This document shows, piece after piece, positions 25,901 to 39,400 of a stretch of 64,000 nt of DNA (positions within the stretch are counted from its first letter, which is position 1; each line of letters begins with the position of its first letter). The DNA is taken from NCBI GenBank assembly GCA_964247055.1, contig OZ176053.1:14012001-14076000 (forward strand), read 5' to 3'. Both the position numbers and the translations under genes were made by a program. Under the pieces are notes generated by a model that saw only the letters and a program-made list of their open reading frames with translations, was not told where the DNA came from and made no database searches. Source of the stretch: Paragordius varius (taxonomy: Eukaryota; Nematomorpha).

Positions 25901-26800
25901 AATTTGGATTTTAGGTAGCCATTTTTATTTTTAAAATCGTATAAAATAAATTTTTTAAATATTTAAAAAATTCAAAAAAATTACATTTATACTCCGATCT
26001 CGACAATATTTGGGGTGATGATGGAATTACCATAGGGCTTCCCAAAAAAAATTATGGCGACATCACCTGATCAAATTTGGATTTTAGTTAGCCATTTTTA
26101 TTTTTAAAATCGTATAAAATAAATTTTTTAAATATTTAAAAAATTCAAAAAATTACAGTTATACTCCCATCTCGACAATATTTGGGGTGATGATGGAATT
26201 ACCATAGGGCTACCCAAAAAAAATTATGGTGACATCACCTGATCAAATTTGGATTTTAGGTAGCCATTTTTATTTTTAAAATCGTATAAAATAAATTTTT
26301 TAAATATTTAAAAAATTCAAAAAATTACATTTATACTCCGATCTCGACAATATTTGGGGTGATGATGGAATTACCATAGGGCTACCCAAAAAAAATTATG
26401 GTGACATCACCTGATCAAATCTGGATTTTAGGTAGCCATTTTTATTTTTAAAATCGTATAAAATAAATTTTTTAAATATTTAAAAAATTCAAAAAATTAC
26501 ATTTATACTCCGATCTCGAAAATATTTGGGGTGATGATGGAATTACCATAGGGCTACCCAAAAAAAATTATGGCGACATCACCTGATCAAATCTGGATTT
26601 TAGGTAGCCATTTTTATTTTTAAAATCGTATAAAATAAATTTTTTAAATATTTAAAAAATTCAAAAAAATTACATTTATACTCCGATCTCGACAATATTT
26701 GGGGTGATGATGGAACTACCATAGGGCTACCCAAAAAAAGTTATGGTGACATCACCTGATCAAATTTGGATTTTAGTTAGCCATTTTTATTTTTAAAATC
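22961..26800. repeat. Segmental block Q, copy 2
   Basis: Begins with module copy 6 (22961-24334). Marker pairs with copy 1: AATTCGG 18188 to 23150, TAGGACCC 20211 to 25173, AGTTATACTCCC 21195 to 26157, AAAAAAAGTTATGG 22092 to 26740. The homology ends where copy 1 has AATTTCTT (22168) and this copy has AATTTTTT (26816). Confidence 0.9.
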
Positions 26801-29490
26801 GTATAAAATAAATTTTTTAAATATTTAAAAAATTCATAAAAATTACATTTATACTCCGATCTCGAAAATATTTGGGGTGATGATGGAACTATCATAGGGC
26901 TACCCAAAAAAATTATAGTGACATCACCTGCTCAAATTTGGATTTTAGGTAGCCATTTTTATTTTTCAAATCGTATAAAATAAATTTTTTAAATATTTAA
27001 AAAATTCATAAAAATTATATTTATACTCCGATCTCGAAAATATTTGGGGTGATGATGGAACTACCATAGGGCTACCCAAAAAAAATTATGGTGACATCAC
27101 CTGATCAAATTTGGATTTTAGGTAGCCATTTTTATTTTTAAAATCGTATAAAATAAATTTTTTAAATATTTAAAAAATTCATAAATATTACATTTATAGT
27201 CCGATCCCAAAGTATGGTGATGATGGAACTACCATAGGGCTACCCAAAAAAAATTATGGTGACATAACCTGATCAAATTTGGATTTTAGGTAGCCATTTT
27301 TATTTTTAAAATCGTATAAAATAAATTTTTTAAATATTTAAAAAATTCAAAAAAATTACATTTATAGTCCGATCTCGACAATATTTGGGGTGATGATGGA
27401 ATTACCATAGGGCTACCCAAAAAAAATTATGGTGACATCACCTGATCAAATTTGGATTTTAGGTAGCCATTTTTATTTTTAATATCGTATAAAATAAATT
27501 TTTTAAATATTTAAAAAATTCATAAAAATTACATTTATACTCCGATCTCGACAATATTTGGGGTGATGATGGAACTACTAGAGGGCTACCCAAAAAAAAT
27601 TATGGTCACATCACCTGATCAAATTTGGATTTTAAGTAGCCATTTTTTTTTTTAATATCGTATAAAATAAATTTTTTAAATATTTAAAAAATTCATAAAA
27701 ATTACATTTATACTCCGATCTCGACAATATTTGGGGTGATGATGGAATTACCTTAGGACTACCCAAAAAAAATTATGGTGACATCACCTGATCAAATTTG
27801 GATTTTAGGTAGCCATTTTTATTTTTAAAATCGTATAAAATAAATTTTTTAAATATTTAAAAAATTCATAAAAATTACATTTATACTCCGATCTCGAAAA
27901 TATCTTAGGTGATGATGGAACTACCATAGGGCTACCCAAAAAAAATTATGGCGACATCACCTGATGAAATTTGGATTTTAGGTAGCCATTTTTATTTTTA
28001 AAATCGTATAAAATAAATTTTTTAAATAATTAAAAAATTCATAAATATTACATTTATAGTCCGATCCCAAAGTATTTGGGGTGATGATCGAACTACCATA
28101 GGGCTACCCAAAAAAATTATAGTGACATCACCTGATCAAATTCGGATTTTAGGTAGCCATTTTTATTTTTAAAATCGTCTAAAATAAATTTTTTAAATAT
28201 TTAAAAAATTCATAAAAATTACATTTATACTCCGATCTCGAAAATATTTGGGGTGATGATGGAACTACCATAGGGCTACCCAAAAAAAATTATGGTGACA
28301 TCACCTGATCAAATTTGGATTTTAGGTAGCCATTTTTATTTTTAAAATCGTATAAAATAAATTTTTTAAATAATTAAAAAATTCATAAATATTACATTTA
28401 TAGTCCGATCCCAAAGTATTTGGGGTGATGATGGAACTACCATAGGGCTACGCAAAAAAATTATAGTGACATCACCTGATCAAATTCGGATTTTAGGTAG
28501 CCATTTTTATTTTTAAAATCGTCTAAAATAAATTTTTTAAATATTTAAAAAATTCATAAAAATTACATTTATACTCCGATCTCGAAAATATTTGGGGTGA
28601 TGATGGAACTACCATAGGGCTACCCAAAAAAATTATAATGACATCACCTGATCAAATTTGGATTTTAGGTAGCCATTTTTATTTTTAAAATCGTATAAAA
28701 TAAATTTTTTAAATATTAAAAAATTCATAAAAATTACATTTATACTCCGATCTCGAAAATATTTGGGGTGATGATGGAACTATCATAGGGCTACCCAAAA
28801 AAATTATAGTGACATCACCTGCTCAAATTTGGATTTTAGGTAGCCATTTTTATTTTTAATATCGTATAAAATAAATTTTTTAAATATTTAAAAAATTCAT
28901 AAAAATTACATTTATACTCCGATCTCGAAAATATTTGGGGTGATGATGGAACTACCATAGGGCTACCCAAAAAAATTATAATGACATCACCTGATCTTGG
29001 ATTTTAGGTAGCCATTTTTATTTTTAAAATCGTATAAAATAAATTTTTTAAATATTTAAAAAATTCATAAAAATTACATTTATACTCCGATCTCGACAAT
29101 ATTTGGGGTGATGATGGAACTACCATAGGGCTACCCAAAAAAATTATAATGACATCACCTGATCAAATTTGGATTTTAAGTAGCCATTTTTATTTTTAAT
29201 ATCGTATAAAATAAATTTTTTAAATATTTAAAAAATTCATAAAATTTATACTCCGATCTCGACAATATTTGGGGTGATGATGGAACTACCATAGGGCTAC
29301 CCAAAAAAATTATAATGACATCACCTGATCAAATTTGGATTTTAGGTAGCCATTTTTATTTTTAAAATCGTATAAAATAAATTTTTTAAATATTTAAAAA
29401 ATTCATAAAAATTACATTTATACTCCGATCTCGAAAATATTTGGGGTGATGATGGAACTACCATAGGGCTACCCAAAAAAAATTATGGTG
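26801..29490. repeat. Linking segment; from 27608 a copy of 16116-17998
   Basis: First come ACTATCATAGG, CCTGCTC and TTTTTCAAATCG units, then the 4,820-bp-offset match to 22.3-22.95 kb. From about 27608 the sequence follows 16116-17998 at offset 11,492, including GATGATCGAAC (28089), CTACGCAAA and GATCTTGG (28996). A private base change makes a run of eleven T at 27643-27653. Confidence 0.85.
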
Positions 29491-32400
29491 ACATCACCTG
29501 ATCAAATTTGGATTTTAGGTAGCCATTTTTATTTTTAAAATCGTATAAAATAAATTTTTTAAATAATTAAAAAATTCATAAATATTACATTTATAGTCCG
29601 ATCCCAAAGTATTTGGGGTGATGATGGAACTACCATAGGGCTACCCAAAAAAATTATAGTGACATCACCTGATCAAATTCGGATTTTAGGTAGCCATTTT
29701 TATTTTTAAAATCGTCTAAAATAAATTTTTTAAATATTTAAAAAATTCATAAAAATTACATTTATACTCCGATCTCGAAAATATTTGGGGTGATGATGGA
29801 ACTACCATAGGGCTACCCAAAAAAATTATAATGACATCACCTGATCAAATTTGGATTTTAGGTAGCCATTTTTATTTTTAAAATCGTATAAAATAAATTT
29901 TTTAAATATTTAAAAAATTCATAAAAATTACATTTATACTCCGATCTCGAAAATATTTGGGGTGATGATGGAACTACCATAGGGCTACCCAAAAAAATTA
30001 TAATGACATCACCTGATCAAATTTGGATTTTAGGTAGCCATTTTTATTTTTAAAATCGTATAAAATAAATTTTTTAAATATTTAAAAAATTCATAAAAAT
30101 TACATTTATACTCCGATCTCGAAAATATTTGGGGTGATGATGGAACTACCATAGGGCTACCCAAAAAAAATTATGGTGACATCACCTGATCAAATTTGGA
30201 TTTTAGGTAGCCATTTTTATTTTTAAAATCGTATAAAATAAATTTTTTAAATATTTAAAAAATTCATAAAAATTACATTTATACTCCGATCTCGAAAATA
30301 TTTGGGGTGATGATGGAACTACCATAGGGCTACCCAAAAAAATTATGGTGACATCACCTGATCAAATTGGGATTTTAGTTAGCCATTTTTATTTTTAAAA
30401 TCGTATAAAATAAATTTCTTAAATATTTAAAAAATTCATAAAAATTACATTTATACTCCGATCTCGAAAATATTTGGGGTGATGATGGAACTACCATAGG
30501 GCTACCCAAAAAAAATTATGGTGACATCACCTGATCAAATTTGGATTTTAGGTAGCCATTTTTATTTTTAAAATCGTATAAAATAAATTTTTTAAATATT
30601 TAAAAAATTCATAAATATTACATTTATAGTCCGATCCCAAAGTATGGTGATGATGGAACTACCATAGGGCTACCCAAAAAAAATTATGGTGACATAACCT
30701 GATCAAATTTGGATTTTAGGTAGCCATTTTTATTTTTAAAATCGTATAAAATAAATTTTTTAAATATTTAAAAAATTCAAAAAAATTACATTTATACTCC
30801 GATCTCGACAATATTTGGGGTGATGATGGAATTACCATAGGGCTACCCAAAAAAAATTATGGTGACATCACCTGATCAAATTTGGATTTTAGGTAGCCAT
30901 TTTTATTTTTAATATCGTATAAAATAAATTTTTTAAATATTTAAAAAATTCATAAAAATTACATTTATACTCCGATCTCGACAATATTTGGGGTGATGAT
31001 GGAACTACTAGAGGGCTACCCAAAAAAAATTATGGTCACATCACCTGATCAAATTTGGATTTTAAGTAGCCATTTTTATTTTTAATATCGTATAAAATAA
31101 ATTTTTTAAATATTTAAAAAATTCATAAAAATTACATTTATACTCCGATCTCGACAATATTTGGGGTGATGATGGAACTACTAGAGGGCTACCCAAAAAA
31201 AATTATGGTCACATCACCTGATCAAATTTGGATTTTAAGTAGCCATTTTTATTTTTAATATCGTATAAAATAAATTTTTTAAATATTTAAAAAATTCATA
31301 AAAATTACATTTATACTCCGATCTCGAAAATATTTAAGGTGATGATGGAACTATTATAGGGCTACCCAAAAAAAATTATGGTGACATCACCTGATCAAAT
31401 TTGGATTTTAAGTAGCCATTTTTATTTTTAAAATCGTATAAAATAAATTTTTTAAATATTTAAAAAATTCATAAAAATTACATTTATACTCCGATCTCGA
31501 AAATATTTGGGGTGATGATGGAACTACCATAGGGCTACCCAAAAAAAATTATGGTGACATCACCTGATCAAATTTGGATTTTAGGTAGCCATTTTTATTT
31601 TTAAAATCGTATAAAATAAATTTTTTAAATATTTAAAAAATTCATAAAAATTACATTTATACTCCGATCTCGAAAATATTTGGGGTGATGATGGAACTAC
31701 CATAGGACCCAAAAAAATTATGGTGACATCACCTGATCAAATTTGGATTTTAGGTAGCCATTTTTATTTTTAAAATCGTATAAAATAAATTTTTTAAATA
31801 TTTAAAAAATTCAAAAAAATTACATTTATACTCCGATCTCGACAATATTTGGGGTGATGATGGAACTACCATAGGGCTACCCAAAAAAAGTTATGGTGAC
31901 ATCACCTGATCAAATTTGGATTTTAGTTAGCCATTTTTATTTTTAAAATCGTATAAAATAAATTTTTTAAATATTTAAAAAATTCATAAAAATTACATTT
32001 ATACTCCGATCTCGAAAATATTTGGGGTGATGATGGAACTATCATAGGGCTACCCAAAAAAATTATAGTGACATCACCTGCTCAAATTTGGATTTTAGGT
32101 AGCCATTTTTATTTTTCAAATCGTATAAAATAAATTTTTTAAATATTTAAAAAATTCATAAAAATTATATTTATACTCCGATCTCGAAAATATTTGGGGT
32201 GATGATGGAACTACCATAGGGCTACCCAAAAAAAATTATGGTGACATAACCTGATCAAATTTGGATTTTAGGTAGCCATTTTTATTTTTCAAATCGTATA
32301 AAATAAATTTTTTAAATATTTAAAAAATTCATAAAAATTACATTTATACTCCGATCTCGAAAATATTTGGGGTGATGATGGAACTACCATAGGGCTACCC

Positions 32401-33190
32401 AAAAAAAATTATGGTGACATCACCTGATCAAATTTGGATTTTAGGTAGCCATTTTTATTTTTAAAATCGTATAAAATAAATTTTTTAAATATTTAAAAAA
32501 TTCAAAAAAATTACATTTATACTCCGATCTCGACAATATTTGGGGTGATGATGGAATTACCATAGGGCTTCCCAAAAAAAATTATGGCGACATCACCTGA
32601 TCAAATTTGGATTTTAGTTAGCCATTTTTATTTTTAAAATCGTATAAAATAAATTTTTTAAATATTTAAAAAATTCAAAAAATTACAGTTATACTCCCAT
32701 CTCGACAATATTTGGGGTGATGATGGAATTACCATAGGGCTACCCAAAAAAAATTATGGTGACATCACCTGATCAAATTTGGATTTTAGGTAGCCATTTT
32801 TATTTTTAAAATCGTATAAAATAAATTTTTTAAATATTTAAAAAATTCAAAAAATTACATTTATACTCCGATCTCGACAATATTTGGGGTGATGATGGAA
32901 TTACCATAGGGCTACCCAAAAAAAATTATGGTGACATCACCTGATCAAATCTGGATTTTAGGTAGCCATTTTTATTTTTAAAATCGTATAAAATAAATTT
33001 TTTAAATATTTAAAAAATTCAAAAAATTACATTTATACTCCGATCTCGAAAATATTTGGGGTGATGATGGAATTACCATAGGGCTACCCAAAAAAAATTA
33101 TGGCGACATCACCTGATCAAATCTGGATTTTAGGTAGCCATTTTTATTTTTAAAATCGTATAAAATAAATTTTTTAAATATTTAAAAAAT
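29491..33190. repeat. Segmental block Q, copy 3
   Basis: Begins with module copy 7 (29491-30864). Offsets to copy 2 are 6,530 bp at AATTCGG (29680), TAGGACCC (31703) and AGTTATACTCCC (32687). A private change gives ATATTTAAGGTG near 31331. Its right end overlaps the left end of block P copy 2: about 32626-33190 belongs to both families. Confidence 0.9.
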
Positions 33191-36133
33191 TCATAAAAAT
33201 TACATTTATACTCCGATCTCGAAAATTTTTGGGGTGATGATGGAACAACCATAGGCTACCCAAAAAAATTATGGTGACATCACCTGATCAAATTTGGATT
33301 TTAGGTAGCCATTTTTATTTTTAAAATCGTATAAAATAAACTTTTTAAATATTTAAAAAATTCATAAAAATTATATTTATACTCCGATCTCGAAAATATT
33401 TGGGGTGATGATGGAACTACCATAGAGCTACCCAAAAAAAATTATGGTGACATAACCTGATCAAATTTGGATTTTAGGTAGCCATTTTTATTTTTAAAAT
33501 CGTATAAAATAAATTTTTTAAATATTTAAAAACTTCATAAAAATTACATTTATACTCCGATCTCGAAAATATTTGGGGTGATGATGGAACTACCATAGGG
33601 CTACCCAAAAAAAATTATGGTGACATCACCTGATCAAATTTGGATTTTAGTTAGCCATTTTTATTTTTAAAATCGTATAAAATAAATTTTTTAAATATTT
33701 AAAAAATTCATAAAAATTACATTTATACTCCGATCTCGAAAATATTTGGGGTGATGATGGAACTATCATAGGGCTACCCAAAAAAATTATAGTGACATCA
33801 CCTGCTCAAATTTGGATTTTAGGTAGCCATTTTTATTTTTAAAATCGTATAAAATAAATTTTTTAAATATTTAAAAAATTCATAAAAATTATATTTATAC
33901 TCCGATCTCGAAAATATTTGGGGTGATGATGGAACTACCATAGGGCTACCCAAAAAAAATTATGGTGACATAACCTGATCAAATTTGGATTTTAGGTAGC
34001 CATTTTTATTTTTCAAATCGTATAAAATAAATTTTTTAAATATTTAAAAAATTCATAAAAATTACATTTATACTCCGATCTCGAAAATATTTGGGGTGAT
34101 GATGGAACTACCATAGGGCTACCCAAAAAAAATTATGGTGACATCACCTGATCAAATTTGGATTTTAGGTAGCCATTTTTATTTTTAAAATCGTATAAAA
34201 TAAATTTTTTAAATATTTAAAAAATTCAGAAAAATTACATTTATACTCCGATCTCGACAATATTTGGGGTGATGATGGAATTACCATAGGGCTTCCCAAA
34301 AAAAATTATGGCGACATCACCTGATCAAATTTGGATTTTAGTTAGCCATTTTTATTTTTAAAATCGTATAAAATAAATTTTTTAAATATTTAAAAAATTC
34401 AAAAAATTACATTTATACTCCGATCTCGACAATATTTGGGGTGATGATGGAATTACCATAGGGCTACCCAAAAAAAATTATGGTGACATCTCCTGATCAA
34501 ATTTGGATTTTAGGTAGCCATTTTTATTTTTAAAATCGTATAAAATAAATTTTTTAAATATTTAAAAAATTCAAAAAAATTACATTTATACTCCGATCTC
34601 GACAATATTTGGGGTGATGATGGAATTACCATAGGGCTACCCAAAAAAAATTATGGTGACTTCACCTGATCAAATCTGGATTTTAGGTAGCCATTTTTAT
34701 TTTTAAAATCGTATAAAATAAATTTTTTAAATATTTAAAAAATTCAAAAAATTACATTTATACTCCGATCTCGAAAATATTTGGGGTGATGATGGAATTA
34801 CCATAGGGCTACCCAAAAAAAATTATGGCGACATCACGTGATCAAATCTGGATTTTAGGTAGCCATTTTTATTTTTAAAATCGTATAAAATAAATTTTTT
34901 AAATATTTAAAAAATTCATAAAAATTACATTTATACTCCGATCTCGAAAATATTTGGGGTGATGATGGAACTACCATAGGCTACCCAAAAAAATTATGGT
35001 GACATCACCTGATCAAATTTGGATTTTAGGTAGCCATTTTTATTTTTAAAATCGTATAAAATAAACTTTTTAAATATTTAAAAAATTCATAAAAATTATA
35101 TTTATACTCCGATCTCGAAAATATTTGGGGTGATGATGGAACTACCATAGAGCTACCCAAAAAAAATTATGGTGACATAACCTGATCAAATTTGGATTTT
35201 AGGTAGCCATTTTTATTTTTAAAATCGTATAAAATAAATTTTTTAAATATTTAAAAACTTCCTAAAAATTACATTTATACTCCGATCTCGAAAATATTTG
35301 GGGTGATGATGGAACTACCATAGGGCTACCCAAAAAAAATTATGGCGACATCACCTGATCAAATTTGGATTTTAGTTAGCCATTTTTATTTTTAAAATCG
35401 TATAAAATAAATTTTTTAAATATTTAAAAAATTCAAAAATCTACATTTATACTCCGATCTCGACAATATTTGGGGTGATGATGGAATTACCATAGGGCTA
35501 CCCAAAAAAAATTATGGTGACATCACCTGATCAAATCTGGATTTTAGGTAGCCATTTTTATTTTTAAAATCGTATAAAATAAACTTTTTAAATATTTAAA
35601 AAATTCATAAAAATTATATTTATACTCCGATCTCGAAAATATTTGGGGTGATGATGGAACTACCATAGAGCTACCCAAAAAAAATTATGGTGACATAACC
35701 TGATCAAATTTGGATTTTAGGTAGCCATTTTTATTTTTAAAATCGTATAAAATAAATTTTTTAAATATTTAAAAACTTCATAAAAATTACATTTATACTC
35801 CGATCTCGAAAATATTTGGGGTGATGATGGAACTACCATAGGGCTACCCAAAAAAAATTATGGTGACATCACCTGATCAAATTTGGATTTTAGTTAGCCA
35901 TTTTTATTTTTAAAATCGTATAAAATAAATTTTTTAAATATTTAAAAAATTCATAAAAATTACATTTATACTCCGATTTCGAAAATATTTGGGGTGATGA
36001 TGGAACTATCATAGGGCTACCCAAAAAAATTATAGTGACATCACCTGCTCAAATTTGGATTTTAGGTAGCCATTTTTATTTTTAAAATCGTATAAAATAA
36101 ATTTTTTAAATATTTAAAAAATTCATAAAAATT
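32626..36133. repeat. Segmental block P, copy 2
   Basis: Matches 5180-8670 at 27,463 bp with only scattered single-base differences and the 17-bp deletion noted in the other copy. Inside it, and in copy 1 as well, AAACTTTTT to CCTGCTC stretches are repeated at 2,243 bp (13 monomers; 33341 to 35584 and 33804 to 36047), so that internal repeat predates the long-range copy. Confidence 0.88.
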
Positions 36134-39100
36134 ATATTTATACTCCGATCTCGACAATATTTGGGGTGATGATGGAATTACCATAGGGCTACCCAAAAAA
36201 AATTATGGTGACATCACCTGATCAAATCTGGATTTTAGGTAGCCATTTTTATTTTTAAAATCGTATAAAATAAATTTTTTAAATATTTAAAAAATTCAAA
36301 AAATTACATTTATACTCCGATCTCGAAAATATTTGGGGTGATGATGGAATTACCATAGGGCTACCCAAAAAAAATTATGGCGACATCACCTGATCAAATC
36401 TGGATTTTAGGTAGCCATTTTTATTTTTAAAATCGTATAAAATAAATTTTTTAAATATTTAAAAAATTCATAAAAATTACATTTATACTCCGATCTCGAA
36501 AATATTTGGGGTGATGATGGAACTACCATAGGCTACCCAAAAAAATTATGGTGACATCACCTGATCAAATTTGGATTTTAGGTAGCCATTTTTATTTTTA
36601 AAATCGTATAAAATAAACTTTTTAAAGATTTAAAAAATTCATAAAAATTATATTTATACTCCGATCTCGAAAATATTTGGGGTGATGATGGAACTACCAT
36701 AGAGCTACCCAAAAAAAATTATGGTGACATAACCTGATCAAATTTGGATTTTAGGTAGCCATTTTTATTTTTAAAATCGTATAAAATAAATTTTTTAAAT
36801 ATTTAAAAACTTCATAAAAATTACATTTATACTCCGATCTCGAAAATATTTGGGGTGATGATGGAACTACCATAGGGCTACCCAAAAAAAATTATGGCGA
36901 CATCACCTGATCAAATCTGGATTTTAGGTAGCCATTTTTATTTTTAAAATCGTATAAAATAAATTTTTTAAATATTTAAAAAATTCAAAAAAATTACATT
37001 TATACTCCGATCTCGACAATATTTGGGGTGATGATGGAATTACCATAGGGCTACCCAAAAAAAATTATGGTGACATCACCTGATCAAATTTGGATTTTAG
37101 GTAGCCATTTTTATTTTTAATATCGTATAAAATAAATTTTTTAAATATTTAAAAAATTCATAAAAATTACATTTATACTCCGATCTCGACAATATTTGGG
37201 GTGATGATGGAATTACCATAGGGCTACCCAAAAAAAATTATGGTGACATCACCTGATCAAATTTGGATTTTAGGTAGCCATTTTTATTTTTAAAATCGTA
37301 TAAAATAAATTTTTTAAATATTTAAAAAATTCAAAAAAATTACATTTATACTCCGATCTCGAAAATATTTGGGGTGATGATGGAACTACCATAGGGCTAC
37401 CCAAAAAAATTATGGTGACATCACCTGATCAAATTTGGATTTTAGGTAGCCATTTTTATTTTTAAAATCGTATAAAATAAATTTTTTAAATATTTAAAAA
37501 ATTCATAAAAATTATAATTATACTCCGATCTCGAAAATATTTGGGGTGATGATGGAACTACCATAGGGCTACCCAAAAAAAATTATGGCGAAATCACCTG
37601 ATCAAATTTGGATTTTAGGTAGCCATTTTTATTTTTAATATCGTATAAAATAAATTTTTTAAATATTTAAAAAATTCATAAAAATTACATTTATACTCCG
37701 ATCTCGACAATATTTGGGGTGATGATGGAATTACCATAGGGCTACCCAAAAAAAATTATGGTGACATCACCTGATCAAATTTGGATTTTAGGTAGCCATT
37801 TTTATTTTTAAAATCGTATAAAATAAATTTTTTAAATATTTAAAAAATTCATAAAAATTACATTTATACTCCGATCTCGACAATATTTGGGGTGATGATG
37901 GAATTACCATAGGGCTACCCAAAAAAAATTATGGTGACATCACCTGATCAAATTTGGATTTTAGGTAGCCATTTTTATTTTTAAAATCGTATAAAATAAA
38001 TTTTTTAAATATTTAAAAAATTCAAAAAAATTACATTTATACTCCGATCTCGAAAATATTTGGGGTGATGATGGAACTACCATAGGGCTACCCAAAAAAA
38101 TTATGGTGACATCACCTGATCAAATTTGGATTTTAGGTAGCCATTTTTATTTTTAAAATCGTATAAAATAAATTTTTTAAATATTTAAAAAATTCATAAA
38201 AATTATATTTATACTCCGATCTCGAAAATATTTGGGGTGATGATGGAACTACCATAGGGCTACCCAAAAAAAATTATGGCGACATCACCTGATCAAATTT
38301 GGATTTTAGTTAGCCATTTTTATTTTTAAAATCGTATAAAATAAATTTTTTAAATATTTAAAAAATTCAAAAAATTACATTTATACTCCGATCTCGACAA
38401 TATTTGGGGTGATGATGGAATTACCATAGGGCTACCCAAAAAAAATTATGGTGACATCACCTGATCAAATTTGGATTTTAGGTAGCCATTTTTATTTTTA
38501 AAATCGTATAAAATAAATTTTTTAAATATTTAAAAAATTCAAAAAAATTACATTTATACTCCGATCTCGACAATATTTGGGGTGATGATGGAATTACCAT
38601 AGGGCTACCCAAAAAAAATTATGGTGACATCACCTGATCAAATCTGGATTTTAGGTAGCCATTTTTATTTTTAAAATCGTATAAAATAAATTTTTTAAAT
38701 ATTTAAAAAATTCAAAAAATTACATTTATACTCCGATCTCGAAAATATTTGGGGTGATGATGGAATTACCATAGGGCTACCCAAAAAAAATTATGGCGAC
38801 ATCACCTGATCAAATCTGGATTTTAGGTAGCCATTTTTATTTTTAAAATCGTATAAAATAAATTTTTTAAATATTTAAAAAATTCATAAAAATTACATTT
38901 ATACTCCGATCTCGAAAATATTTGGGGTGATGATGGAACTACCATTGGCTACCCAAAAAAATTATGGTGACATCACCTGATCATATTTGGATTTTAGGTA
39001 GCCATTTTTATTTTTAAAATCGTATAAAATAAACTTTTTAAATATTTAAAAAATTCATAAAAATTATATTTATACTCCGATCTCGAAAATATTTGGGGTG

Positions 39101-39400
39101 ATGATGGAACTACCATAGAGCTACCCAAAAAAAATTATGGTGACATAACCTGATCAAATTTGGATTTTAGGTAGCCATTTTTATTTTTAAAATCGTATAA
39201 AATAAATTTTTTAAATATTTAAAAACTTCATAAAAATTACATTTATACTCCGATCTCGAAAATATTTGGGGTGATGATGGAACTACCATAGGGCTACCCA
39301 AAAAAAATTATGGCGACATCACCTGATCAAATCTGGATTTTAGGTAGCCATTTTTATTTTTAAAATCGTATAAAATAAATTTTTTAAATATTTAAAAAAT
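36134..39400. repeat. Array segment with 2,416-bp and 518-bp repeats
   Basis: About 36145-36985 matches 38561-39401 at offset 2,416 bp (14 monomers; AAATCTGG 36228 to 38644, AAACTTTTT 36618 to 39034, AAATCTGG 36917 to 39333). Between them, AATATCG units recur 518 bp apart (37119, 37637), with one extra monomer in the second run. Private variants include TTAAAGATT near 36620, GGCGAAATC near 37589 and TGATCATATT near 38981. Confidence 0.8.
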
